From positions 682,001 through 746,000 of the forward strand of contig CAXHTR010000008.1 in assembly GCA_964019655.1 (NCBI GenBank): DNA of 64,000 bases, in the 5' to 3' direction. Positions 44,899 through 53,924 of this stretch are shown piece by piece. This stretch comes from Perkinsela sp. pyNocScin1 (taxonomy: Eukaryota > Euglenozoa > Kinetoplastea > Prokinetoplastida > Perkinselidae). Position 1 is the stretch's first letter; each line of letters starts with the position of its first letter. The notes below the pieces were generated by a model. The model made no database searches. It worked only from the letters and a program-made list of their open reading frames with translations, and was not told the origin of the DNA. The translations under genes and the position numbers were made by a program.

Positions 44899-45873
44899 AT
44901 GGCATCTTTGGCTGGTCACCGGGGCATCCCCATAGCAAAAGCGATCGGCGTCTACTCCGCGTTCTTTTACGGCATGTACGCCCTCGCGGGGGCCATCAAA
45001 GAGCAGCGCGAGAAGCGCATGGAGCTAACCCACGCACGCGCCACGCTCTTGAGCCAGGCCGAGGCGCAGCATAAGCAGATGGAGAAGGCCAAGGCAGACG
45101 CGCGGGACGAGCGCACCAAGCTCTTCGGCGCGGATCGCATGTGGAAGGACCGCTTCCTCCGCTACGTCCAGACGCTGCAGAGCTATGAGGAATTCGAGAA
45201 AGGCTTCCCTGAGCTTTTTAAGGCGCTCAACGACATCGCCGAGAAGGTCGAGGCGACCAACGAGGGCCTCGCGCAGGCGAAGGAGAACGAATTTGTGTTC
45301 AGCAAGTGCCACGTGCTCTCGCTCCTCGTCTCGGCCCAGCGCTGGCAGGAGGACGCCAGTGCGCGTGAGCGGCGTGAACCCGCCGAAGCGCCCGCCCCAG
45401 CAAAGCAGGCGAACGACTTTTACACGTGCTACACCAACTTCCTGCGCTTCCTCTTCCGGTCCGACCCCTTCGTCGGGGCCGTTGCTCGCTACGCGGGCAG
45501 CGTCGAGGAGAAGGCAGCTGTGCTCCTCGACACGCATGGTGATGGCAGCCTTGTTGAGGCCACTGCGCACGTGAAGTCCAAAGTTGCAGACGAAACAGCG
45601 CGCAAGACGCTTCTCGGGGCCCTCGAGCTCCTCGCCGTGCCGTTCCCGCTCCATGGCGCGTCGCTCGCCGCGCAGAAGGGCTACGCCACGGCCGTGCAGG
45701 AGGCGAAGCGCTTGCTGCTCAATGAAGCCATCCACGTGAAGGCGCACGAGGCCCTGCAGGGCCCCGTCCGTGCCGCCGCGGCGCTGCGTGAGCGCGAGGT
45801 CGCGCGGTCTTTGTCGCTCACTGCCCTCGAGACGTTCCAGCGCGGGCTCATGTACAATCTCGGTGCGAAGTAA
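44899..45873 (+). CDS. Membrane-anchored coiled-coil protein, probably mitochondrial
   Basis: 324 residues. An N-terminal hydrophobic helix (about residues 13-32, AIGVYSAFFYGMYALAGAI) is followed by a highly charged coiled coil (33-75), a Pro/Ala linker near 165, and a helical C-terminal domain rich in Ala, Leu and Arg. The layout resembles MICOS Mic60-type proteins or b-type stalk subunits of ATP synthase, but no diagnostic sequence is seen, so neither is claimed. Strong GC-rich codon use. It lies next to another small membrane-protein gene. Confidence 0.6.
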   Translation: MASLAGHRGIPIAKAIGVYSAFFYGMYALAGAIKEQREKRMELTHARATLLSQAEAQHKQMEKAKADARDERTKLFGADRMWKDRFLRYVQTLQSYEEFEKGFPELFKALNDIAEKVEATNEGLAQAKENEFVFSKCHVLSLLVSAQRWQEDASARERREPAEAPAPAKQANDFYTCYTNFLRFLFRSDPFVGAVARYAGSVEEKAAVLLDTHGDGSLVEATAHVKSKVADETARKTLLGALELLAVPFPLHGASLAAQKGYATAVQEAKRLLLNEAIHVKAHEALQGPVRAAAALREREVARSLSLTALETFQRGLMYNLGAK

Positions 45874-46021
45874 AATTTGAGATGATACGTCTGTGCAGCT
45901 TGAATCCTATTGATTGGGCTTGGAAGGTTTTGAAATACTTCAAAATTTTGTTTATTCATAATTTCAAATTTGTACAGAGTTGGCATGCGCAGAGGGCATA
46001 GCGCCTCGTTGTAGAAAGGCA

Positions 46022-46813
46022 ATGCAAGGAGGCACAACTGTGGTGCTCGTCGTCGGTGTGCCTGGCGCTGGTAAATCAACTCTTTGTAAGCACCTGTGTG
46101 CGGCCCTGCCGCGCGCCCAAGTAGCCGGTGGTGATGCTCGAGTCGTCGTTGAGGTTATCAGCTTTGATGCATGCTATCCACCGCACATGTACATAAATGT
46201 AGGTGATGGTTGCGAGTACGCAGCTCCAGAGAAGACTTCGAGTTTTGATGCTGCGGCCTACACGCGGTGCCAGGAGGCTTTTCGCGCCTTCTTCAAAGAC
46301 AGAGTCAAATCCGCATGTGAGAATCAAGAAAATCAGACGCATCAGATCATCCTCGTCGAAGATGTGCTTGCCCACGCCAGTGCGCGCCGCCATTACTTCG
46401 CAGTGGTCGAAGCGCTCGTGGAGACAGGCGCTCGAGTCCAGTGCGTCGTTCTCCACTGCCTGCCGTCGGCTTACATTGGCAGTGGAAAGCCGCAGGGGGC
46501 CGCCAGCTCTGCTGCTGATGACCGCACCGACTTCGCCATAGCCATGGAGCGCAACGCGGGCCGCGCTGGCAGCGAGCGCGTCCCGGCCGAAGTGATTCGG
46601 TCGACTGTGCGGGACTTTGCGTACCCGAGAAAGCGCTGGGAACGGGCCGCGTGGCTCTCTGTTCGGCCGCGGCGCGTCGATGGGACCGCTAGCGCTGTGA
46701 AGCCGAAAAATGATGTCAGTCGAGTTCAGGTAGCCCTGATGAGCGTTCTATCGGAGGACTACGTTGTCCGGCATTTTACGAAAGGCGAACGATTTCATCG
46801 ACTGCATTCCTAG
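46022..46813 (+). CDS. P-loop kinase of the PSTK/KTI12 family
   Basis: 263 residues from ATG 46022. Walker A is GVPGAGKST close to the N-terminus (TTVVLVVGVPGAGKSTLCKHL), followed by VISFDACYPPH and VEDVLAH. The C-terminal stretch MERNAGRAGSERVPAEVIRS, then YPRKRWERA, matches the ERN..R...VP.E.I and P....WE pattern of seryl-tRNA(Sec) kinase (PSTK), which phosphorylates Ser-tRNA(Sec) in selenocysteine synthesis. The related KTI12, needed for Elongator-dependent tRNA modification, usually has WD rather than WE here, so PSTK is favoured. Cytosolic. Confidence 0.6.
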   Translation: MQGGTTVVLVVGVPGAGKSTLCKHLCAALPRAQVAGGDARVVVEVISFDACYPPHMYINVGDGCEYAAPEKTSSFDAAAYTRCQEAFRAFFKDRVKSACENQENQTHQIILVEDVLAHASARRHYFAVVEALVETGARVQCVVLHCLPSAYIGSGKPQGAASSAADDRTDFAIAMERNAGRAGSERVPAEVIRSTVRDFAYPRKRWERAAWLSVRPRRVDGTASAVKPKNDVSRVQVALMSVLSEDYVVRHFTKGERFHRLHS

Positions 46814-46984
46814 AACACGGTTTCAGCTATGTTTGAGAAACTGTTTCTCGCAGTCATCTCGTCGAACGTACGTACGTTGCTGTTGATTGGCCTTTGGGCC
46901 CAATGTGACGCAAACCCAGCTCCAGGACTATCTGTTAACGAAGTGCATCCAAATTTACTTTTCAACTTCATTTTATTCGTTCAA

Positions 46985-47485
46985 ATGCTCCGCCACAGCC
47001 TCCGCCGCTTGTTCCACGTCCTCCCTGGCGAAGAGCACTGCTGCGTCGTGCTCCGTGGGTTCCCCGTCGAGTGGGTCCGCGAGGACTGCACAAACTTTAT
47101 CGAGCGCTCCTGCGGCATCCAGCCCGTCGAGGCGAGCATCCCGCCTGACATGCACAACAACCGGAGCTTCCACTCGTGCTTTCTCAAGTTCCCGAGCCCC
47201 GCGGACGCGCAGCACGTCATGAAAATGGGCGAGCGCCAGTGGGTGCCCGAGAGCGAGAGCCTCGAGAAGGAGGCCTTCGAGTTCTCGATGAGCAAGTACC
47301 GGCGGATGACGGTGCACCCGTACAAGCGCGGCGCGCAGCGCCCCTCGCTGTTCCAGGACGCGATGGAGAACGTAATGAACATGGACGTCGAGCGCTTCCT
47401 GATGAATCCGGACGTGCTGATGGACATTGAGCGCTCGCACAACCCAATGTATCGATTTCCGAACACAAAGCGGAAGCAGTTGTGA
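46985..47485 (+). CDS. RRM-like protein, probably mitochondrial
   Basis: 166 residues from ATG 46985; an in-frame ATG at 46829 would add 52 residues that look unlike protein. The start MLRHSLRRLFHVLPG is a good presequence. The body fits an RNA-recognition motif: CCVVLRGFPVEWVREDCTNF as strand 1 and helix 1, SFHSCFLKFPSPADAQHVMK as the RNP1 strand region and helix 2, then EFSMSKYRRM as the last strand. The RNP1 aromatics are only partly kept. It is the last gene of the plus-strand block, next to the convergent switch. Confidence 0.65.
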   Translation: MLRHSLRRLFHVLPGEEHCCVVLRGFPVEWVREDCTNFIERSCGIQPVEASIPPDMHNNRSFHSCFLKFPSPADAQHVMKMGERQWVPESESLEKEAFEFSMSKYRRMTVHPYKRGAQRPSLFQDAMENVMNMDVERFLMNPDVLMDIERSHNPMYRFPNTKRKQL

Positions 47486-48089
47486 AGTGAGTGCAGCTGT
47501 GAGCAGTGAGGTTGCGGAGTCGTGCACATTCGCTGAGAAAAGTTGAGGGTGTGTGCCACAGACGCGTGGGCACACTGTCAATACTTGTCATTGAGAGCTG
47601 TAGGGGTTCGATTTTTCTTTAAGAGTTGTTATTTTTATTTTCTTATATGGTGGTGTCTTATGCTCCTGAGGCACAGGAATGCGCTCAGGCAAGAGCAAGC
47701 TTTATTTTGGGGACTGCCTGGCGAGCAGTCGCTGTGCCGATCTCAAAAACGGGATTGGCCAAAAGTGAATTTGAAACTTTTTGCTTCTGTTGCGCTCCAA
47801 CCAGACGCCAAAAGAGAGAGTTAGGTAGATGGCCTCCCGCATTTTCGTCTCAGTCCGATTGATCTCACCTTTCTCCCAGATTTCCCTTCCTGAGAGATTG
47901 ACCTGATCTCCTGTGTAGTGCGCTACTCCCCTAGTCTTGACGAACTTTCTCTCTGAATACATCTGTATTGATCGTAAATCACAAGAGCTTCATATACTCA
48001 TGTAAATGTGGAAAATGCTTTTAGCTCTATGGAAATCCACCTACAAGGTATTCTATGAATCTTTGCCAAATCTTTTGCTTCTCGATGCA
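47486..48089. other. Convergent strand-switch region, no gene seen
   Basis: About 600 bases between the ends of the plus-strand and minus-strand blocks. Several short frames on both strands have no credible start context or similarity. In kinetoplastids such convergent switches are sites of transcription termination, often with tRNA genes. A GGTTCGA near 47607 is not part of a foldable tRNA. Nothing else is evident. Confidence 0.6.
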
Positions 48090-49383
48090 TTAAAAAAATA
48101 TCTTTCGGTACTTGTACTTCTTTCCATTCTTCCGCGTGCAGTACTCGACGCCGCTGTCTTTCAGCGTGATTTTATGAAGCGATTTCGGAAGCTTGCCTAC
48201 CGTAACTCCAGCATTCTCGAAGGCATTCTCACACAGGTTGAGAATTTCGAGTGTCGCCGGCATTTCCAACAGTGACAGGGTCCCACAGAGCGCATTATGC
48301 GCGAAATTAAGGCTTTCCACGCAAGTTCCACTAGCGTTGATGACAAATGACCCGTCAAGTCGGTTTCGGGCCATGTCGATCCACCTGAGGGTACCCGGTG
48401 CCTGCGTGATCTCGACGCTGCCCTCGAGGCCCATCCCGTCCGCTTTGATCCTCTCGAGACGGCCAGCGGCGTGCTTGAGATCCAAGTGACCCGAAATATT
48501 GTTCTCCCAGAGCGTGATTGTATGAATCACTGGCGGAAGATTTTGGATGGAAAGACTTCCTGAAAACGCGTTGCTCTCCAGGTACAAAGTGCGTAGCGTA
48601 GGCGGAAGGCAACTCAGGTCAATCGTCCCTTCAAGGTTGTTGTGCGCGAGATTGACGTATGTTACCTCACGTGGAAGCTTCGAAAGGCACACGGGTCTGT
48701 AAAACGCATTGGATTGAATACAGCTGACCTAGTACAGCTGTACTAAAGCTGACCAACCCTCTTGGCAAACTTGTCAGATCAGCCGCCCCGCTATATTTTG
48801 CGATTTCGAAAGAAAAACACTCAAGAAACTTTGGCAACGATGAAAAATCGATAGAATCGGTGCATGGAATGGAGGAAACTGCAAAAGTACCCATGGTCAG
48901 TGGCATTTTGTTGATGTTGCACACCGAAATGAATGCAGAGTTCTTGATAGTAAAGCTTCGGAGATGTGGCGGTAGAACGGCCATGTCGACAGTACCAGAG
49001 GCATGTGCACTCCTGAGATGAAATGTACGAAGTTCTCGCGGCATCTTATCAAAGGCGATAGGGCTACTGTCGAGGTACCGGCTGATACTGATATACGTGA
49101 CTGTGGCCGGGAGCCACTCGAAGCAGATCTTGTTTACTGGCTGCCACACCATGAATTCCACGCGTTTGACATCACCGCTGGAATCGAGGTACAGACCAGT
49201 CACTTCTGCGAGATCTCTCAAGTTCCCGTTGGCATCAAAGTAGCAGTCTTTCGTATCCATGTCCTCAAGCTTTACCGCGATGTCTGCAAAGGCGATCTCT
49301 ATCTGTGTCTGTTGCGACACCGCGTCGTAGTCGAGGCGGCCAAGCGCTGGGTCGAGGGCTACGAGAGCAGTCATGAAGCTCAT
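48090..49383 (-). pseudogene. Leucine-rich-repeat protein gene broken by a 25-bp insertion
   Basis: Two minus-strand frames overlap: 49383-48667 (N-terminal block and irregular repeats) and a frame ending at 48090 (five or more LRRs, basic tail). They are one gene. Between them lie two copies of AGCTGACC (48722-48729, 48747-48754) enclosing a palindromic 17-mer. Removing one copy and the palindrome (25 bases) joins the frames exactly inside a repeat (..LPRGLVS/CIQSNAFYRPVCLSKLP..) and gives about 422 residues, near the 411 of the paralogue at 51693. The repeat consensus is LPxxLxxLxLxxNxFxGxxDLTxLP. The N-terminus shares the block GRLDYDAVSQQTQIEI with its paralogues. Without RNA evidence a truncated product cannot be excluded. 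Confidence 0.8.
48722..48754. repeat. 8-bp direct repeat flanking a 17-bp palindromic insert
   Basis: AGCTGACC, then TAGTACAGCTGTACTA plus A, then AGCTGACC again. The inner 16 bases are a perfect palindrome. This looks like a target-site duplication around the two fused ends of an inverted-repeat element, or an excision scar, and it shifts the LRR gene's frame. Confidence 0.75.
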
Positions 49384-49773
49384 TCTTATAGTTTAGGTGA
49401 AAGCCCTGAGTGAAAGAAACTTATAACGAAGTTATTACTCAGCAGTTTCAAGATAGGAAGTCATACGAGAGAGGGCTGGAAGATTCTGTAAGCGGGAAAT
49501 ATTTGGGGGACTGATATGAGCATCCTGTAGAAGCTGCGTACATCTAAGGCTCTAAGCATTTCTGTTTCTGTGTATGGGCTGTATCCAAGAAAGTGTGGCA
49601 CCAATATGGTCTCATTCACCATGGAAAAGAATACAAAGTCAAAAGTGACAAGTACTTTTACTGTAAAGAAAACACAACACCTTCAGCCCTGCAATAAACA
49701 TTTGTATTTCGCCCATAACTCGACACAGATCTCATTCACTGCAGTCATCGAATTCACACTGCCAACAGCGACT
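49384..49773. other. Intergenic 390 bp, no gene seen
   Basis: Spacer between two minus-strand LRR genes. It has only short frames without support. On the minus strand the part next to 49383 should hold the acceptor of the broken LRR gene (CTATAAG before its ATG). A small inverted repeat, ATAAC-gaa-GTTAT, is near 49422. Confidence 0.5.
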
Positions 49774-50514
49774 TTACAGCTGCATCTCGAGCTCGAGGTC
49801 GCGGTTGTCTTCCAGGCGGACGATGCCGAGTAGCCGCCGCGGAATAGCCGCGGTGCCCTCGAGCTGGTTCTGGCGGAGGTCAAGGGTCATCATGCTCTCC
49901 GGGATTTTCGCGAGCTCCACTGTGCCACTGAGGGCGTTCTTGTTGAGCATGAGGCCCTTCATCGTGCCCGGCAGCCTCGTCAGGTCGACACTGCCGCTGA
50001 AATCGTTCGCTGTGAGCGCCACGTCGACGATATGCGCCGGGAGCGCCGTCAGGTCGATGCTGCCCGTCAGCGCGTTCATCGTGAGGTTGATGTACGAGAG
50101 CTGCGGCGGGAGCAGCGTCAGATCTATAACCCCCTCGATGGCGCTCTGGATGATCGCAAGGCCCTTGAGCCCGTCGGACAGCCGCGTGAGGTCGACCGAC
50201 CCGCAGACCGTCGACTCGATGATGTGGAACTTCTCGACGCTCGCTGGGATCCACGCAAGGCCAACTGGGCCGTCAAACCTGCTCTCGTACCAGTAAACGC
50301 GCACGCATCGGCCAGCGTCGTTGAATGTGAGCCCGACCCAGTCGCTGATGTCCTTGAAGTCACCCTCGTCGTCGAGGAAGGGGTCCTTGTTCGTAAAGCC
50401 GTCGACGACAAGCTCAAAGAGCGCTTGGTCTGGCAGCGAGTCGTAGTCCGCGCGGCTCAGGCGGAGCCCGGAGGGTTCGTCATCGGAGGCGAGGAGAGTG
50501 AGAAAGGTCAGCAT
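49774..50514 (-). CDS. Leucine-rich-repeat protein
   Basis: 246 residues from ATG 50514 (MLTFLTLLASDDEPSGLRLS), chosen because it aligns with paralogue starts; an in-frame ATG at 50541 would add nine residues. After a short hydrophobic start comes the cluster's shared N-terminal block (LSRADYDSLPDQALFELVVD, later FLDDEGDFKDISDWVGL), then about six LRRs such as LPPQLSYINLTMNALTGSID and LPAHIVDVALTANDFSGSVD. Repeats bind other proteins; nothing shows the ligand. No C-terminal membrane helix or GPI signal is visible. The sequence is more GC-rich than its LRR neighbours. Confidence 0.8.
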   Translation of the reverse strand: MLTFLTLLASDDEPSGLRLSRADYDSLPDQALFELVVDGFTNKDPFLDDEGDFKDISDWVGLTFNDAGRCVRVYWYESRFDGPVGLAWIPASVEKFHIIESTVCGSVDLTRLSDGLKGLAIIQSAIEGVIDLTLLPPQLSYINLTMNALTGSIDLTALPAHIVDVALTANDFSGSVDLTRLPGTMKGLMLNKNALSGTVELAKIPESMMTLDLRQNQLEGTAAIPRRLLGIVRLEDNRDLELEMQL

Positions 50515-50709
50515 TCGGAAGTATTTATGGTAAAATTTCATGAAAATGCGTACACATAAAAAATTTACGGAAAAACTTTTCTTGAATGAATTTGCCATCA
50601 AATATCTACCGATGTGCATACGCGGCAGCGGTGCACTCAAACTTGCGATTTTTTTCATGCACGAATGATCGAAACTTCAGAATTTTGAAAGATTGTATTT
50701 TTGCCACGC

Positions 50710-51525
50710 TCAAAAATTATCAAATCCCGGTCCATCATTATCTCGGATGTACGTTTGCATCAGATCTGATGCCGTTGCATACATTCCGACATTGTACTTC
50801 GAAACACTGTCGACATAGACAGGGTTGGGGACACTTCGCGCAAATCGCAGCCGTCTATCGATTATTTCTTTTGGGTCCACAGCACGGTATGGAGACTTCC
50901 GCTTCGACCCTCTATGGGCAATGAACACATGCGCGAGCTCATCTGGAAGCGCCGCATTGTCAACGAAGATTGGACGAGCGATCAGCTGTGTGGTGACGTA
51001 GAGGATACGCATGGTCTCCGGCAGCTCGGTAAGAAACACTGGGCCACGAAAAATGACGGTATTTAAGAAGAGTTCTTCCATTTTTTGCGGAAGCCGGCGG
51101 AAATCGATTTTGTCCCCGAGGATCGCATCGCTCTGGGCGATGTAAAAGTAGCGAATATCTCGCGGGAAGTTTGAAGTCTCGAGGCCATCAAGCGCCCACC
51201 CGTGGCAAATCCGCACAAATTCGAGGGTCGGCGGAAGCCATCTGGGGTCGGCACGCATGTCTATCCCAAGAACAGTCTGGACGAGCACAAGTGTTGTCAT
51301 CGCGCCGCGCCCGTCGCACTCGACGCCGCGCCATTGGCAAACGTCAGTTCGGTCACGGGTTTCCGGGCCGAAAAAGTGATCTGCTAGAACATTCTTTCCG
51401 TAGTGCCAATCTGGAAAGAGCTTTTGCACTGCAATGTTCTGGAGCTCGATGTGATGTAGAGTGTTTGATGCGCTTGATGGGTCCACACAGGCGACGATGA
51501 GGGATGCAAGAACAGGAACGCGCAT
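50710..51525 (-). CDS. Divergent LRR-type secreted or surface protein
   Basis: 271 residues from ATG 51525, which follows an acceptor (ATTCAG) by about 14 bases. MRVPVLASLIVACVDPSSAS is a good signal peptide. Next is a block CQWRGVECDGRGAMTTLVLV, reminiscent of the capping domain that precedes LRRs (W-x-GV-x-C-D). The repeats are irregular (LPPTLEFVRICHGWALDGLE, LPQKMEELFLNTVIFRGPVF, LPETMRILYVTTQLIARPIF). The C-terminal 80 residues are basic and non-repetitive. Most diverged member of the cluster. Confidence 0.7.
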   Translation of the reverse strand: MRVPVLASLIVACVDPSSASNTLHHIELQNIAVQKLFPDWHYGKNVLADHFFGPETRDRTDVCQWRGVECDGRGAMTTLVLVQTVLGIDMRADPRWLPPTLEFVRICHGWALDGLETSNFPRDIRYFYIAQSDAILGDKIDFRRLPQKMEELFLNTVIFRGPVFLTELPETMRILYVTTQLIARPIFVDNAALPDELAHVFIAHRGSKRKSPYRAVDPKEIIDRRLRFARSVPNPVYVDSVSKYNVGMYATASDLMQTYIRDNDGPGFDNF

Positions 51526-51692
51526 TAAGATATGACCTGAATAAGAAGAGGTTAATGTAAGGGTAGGTCTTCTCTGCCATGAAGCCATGGGACGACGATC
51601 TACCCATGCTTATTCATCTTCTTTACATATCCATTCATATGGTTTTACCCGTGCCATTCTGCCTGCTTTGCGCTTATGCGTTCCCTGTTCTT

Positions 51693-52928
51693 TCATTGAA
51701 AGCGAACTTTTATTGGGTTCTTTGAAAAGTTAATAGTTTTTGCGCCGTTCCGTAAGCCTGTGACGTCAATGGTGATCTCCCCCGTGAGTGCATTGTCCTG
51801 CAGTGTGATCGCTAAAATATTCGCCGGCAGATCGCCGATCTGAATTTCACCCGAAAAATTGTTCCCATGTAGTTGGAGATGCTCCATTGTTGCAGGAAGC
51901 AGAGTCAAGTCTAAACTTCCCGAAAGCTTGTTCTTCGCCAGCAGCAAGTGCTTCATTACCGCTGGGAGCATTGTTAAAGCGATATTTCCATCAAACAAGT
52001 TCGAATTTAGGGAGAGACGTGTGAGTGCATCTGGTAGGGCCGTCAGGTTGAGCGTACCTCTCATCTGATTCACCATGAGATCGCACCTATCCAGATTAGG
52101 AGGTAACGCTCCTGTATCAAAATTTCCGCTTATCGCGTTTGAGCTGGCACAAAGCCATTGAAGTGACCTCGGCAATCGTATCGTCTCCATTTCTACTGTG
52201 AAGGCATTTTTTTGAAAGCTGAGCTTTTGAAGACTGCCAGGCAGGTGTGTCATGTCGACAATCCCATGAAATTTGTTCTCACCAAGGAATAAATACTTTA
52301 GTCCCTCAGGCAAGGCAGAAAAGTCAAGTGTCCCATCGAGCTTGTTTCTAGATGCGCTGAGCCAGTCTAGCGCTCGCGGAAGTTTTTGAATTTCGAGCGA
52401 GCCGTGCAGATCGTTACTGTCAATGCTGAAGCATTCGAGCATTCGAGGAAGGATGGAAGCATCGACACTTCCATAAAAGTTATTTTTTGGAATCGCAAGT
52501 GACCCTAGAGAATTAAAATTTCCAAAGGATCTGAGTTCACCACAAAAGTTGTTTCCAAATATACAGAAATTTTCGAGCTTTGATGGAAGAAGCCCGAAGT
52601 CGACTGTACCATTGAGACCTAGGTGATTCAGCCATATGGTATTTGCTGTACTCGGTAAAAATTCGAGATGCACAGTGCCTTCAGGCAATGGCCCATCACG
52701 TCTGTTATCAAATTTTATTTTTTCCACTTCACCAGCTTCATTGCAGTCTACACCGGGCCATTCGCACACCTCAAGGAAATTTCCGTGCTCATCTTGGAAC
52801 ATGTCCTGGTTCTTGATTCCTGAGAAGACCATTTCCATGAGTGCCTGCTGGGACATGCTTTCGTAGTTGAGGCGGCCAAGGCCATCAGAGTCGGCACCAG
52901 AAACAAGAACGGAGAGTGATTGCATCAT
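51693..52928 (-). CDS. Leucine-rich-repeat protein, best preserved of the cluster
   Basis: 411 residues from ATG 52928 (MMQSLSVLVSGADSDGLGRL); an in-frame ATG at 52988 overlaps the stop of the upstream LRR fragment and is less likely. The shared N-terminal block is GLGRLNYESMSQQALMEMVF with FQDEHGNFLEVCEWPGVDC. At least ten LRRs follow, for example LPEGLKYLFLGENKFHGIVD and LPAVMKHLLLAKNKLSGSLD. The repeats fit LPxxLxxLxLxxNxFxGxxDLTxLP with about 23 residues per unit. The C-terminus is short and basic, without a membrane anchor. Probably a protein-interaction or surface/secreted protein; location unproven. Confidence 0.85.
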   Translation of the reverse strand: MMQSLSVLVSGADSDGLGRLNYESMSQQALMEMVFSGIKNQDMFQDEHGNFLEVCEWPGVDCNEAGEVEKIKFDNRRDGPLPEGTVHLEFLPSTANTIWLNHLGLNGTVDFGLLPSKLENFCIFGNNFCGELRSFGNFNSLGSLAIPKNNFYGSVDASILPRMLECFSIDSNDLHGSLEIQKLPRALDWLSASRNKLDGTLDFSALPEGLKYLFLGENKFHGIVDMTHLPGSLQKLSFQKNAFTVEMETIRLPRSLQWLCASSNAISGNFDTGALPPNLDRCDLMVNQMRGTLNLTALPDALTRLSLNSNLFDGNIALTMLPAVMKHLLLAKNKLSGSLDLTLLPATMEHLQLHGNNFSGEIQIGDLPANILAITLQDNALTGEITIDVTGLRNGAKTINFSKNPIKVRFQ

Positions 52929-52980
52929 GAGAGAAATATTTTGAAGAGAAAAGTTTTGATAATGTAGTGAGAGAATATCT

Positions 52981-53382
52981 TCAATCATCCTTCAGCTTGC
53001 TTGACTGCAAAGCAGCGATCGCCACTTTTTTAAACTGAATCTCTGTCCACCCATAGATTTTTAAATCATATAAATCACTCATTATAGCGCCCACATGACA
53101 ACAAACCAGTATCTTCCCGTACTTGCGCTTCTTTCGGTTGCTCATGCAGCGTTTGATCCCGCTCTGCGTCAGTGTGATCCTGCCAAGGTGCATTGGAAGC
53201 TTCCCAACGTGCACTTCCAGATCCTCGAACTCGTTATCCCGCAGGTAAGGCACTCTGCGTGTCTCCTGCATTTCGAGGGGGGATAAAGCCCCACAGAGCA
53301 AATTATACGCGAATTCGCGCTTTGAGACGCGAGTTCTTACTGCGCTCATGACGAATGGCCCGCCTTCAGGGAACATTTCCAC
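52981..53382 (-). pseudogene. 3' fragment of an LRR gene
   Basis: The translated fragment aligns with the last part of the broken LRR gene at 48090: GPFVMSA with GSFVINA, then ALSPLEM with TLSLLEM, VGKLPMHLGRITLTQSGIK with VGKLPKSLHKITLKDSGVE, and a basic tail NRKKRKYGKIL with NGKKYKYRKIF. The N-terminal block and most repeats are absent. There is no acceptor-linked start in context (ATG 53376 lies inside the homology). Its stop overlaps the 52988 ATG of the next gene. It is therefore a decayed partial copy left by duplication or unequal exchange. Confidence 0.75.
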
Positions 53383-53924
53383 TTTACCCTTTTACAGGCC
53401 ATAGGTCTTTTTGCATCCTTGAATGGGAAAGCCCACGAGTTCTTTATGGCGTTCCTTGTGTCCGTTATTGTCCCCTGCGATGTGCTTATCCAAAGTATAA
53501 GGAGCATCTGACGGATCTCTCAGCCTTTGCACTTGTTAATGGATCAGTGGGATAAGTTGACAACGAATTGCTATCGACGTGGCCAAAGTATGCGAGCCTC
53601 TGCCGTAGCCTGCTTCAATCCAGTTCACTGGTATACACTGCGCACTTCACTTTTTACTGTACTTTGTACTGTACACTGCACAATTCAATTTTTCTTAGAC
53701 CTCCCCGTCTATCTATCGTACCTGTCAGCTGGCATCTTCTCAAATCCCGTCATGCATTACATCTCTAAAAAGGTATCACCACCTGAACTACTCGCTGTCC
53801 TCCCCGCACATTTCAACGTACAAATATACAAAATCCATCGTATCCTATACCAATTACTCCCAAAGCCCACTCATCACTACTCTTGTGGTTTCCATCAATT
53901 ATTTCATTTTTTCATATTGCGGTC
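53383..53924. other. Intergenic 540 bp with possible LRR remnants, no intact gene
   Basis: Pyrimidine-rich on the plus strand, with repeated TACTGTAC-like motifs near 53657-53673. The 150 bases next to 53382 may be more decayed LRR sequence, but frames are broken and I cannot align them securely. Frames on the plus strand here lack start context. Confidence 0.4.

Noticed and set aside
46829-46984. 52-residue N-terminal extension of the RRM protein
   Set aside because: The later ATG gives a much better presequence and the region before it is T-rich with an AG acceptor, as expected of an intergenic leader.
47590-47640. GGTTCGA as a tRNA B-box in the convergent switch
   Set aside because: The flanking bases cannot form T-arm, anticodon arm or acceptor stem.
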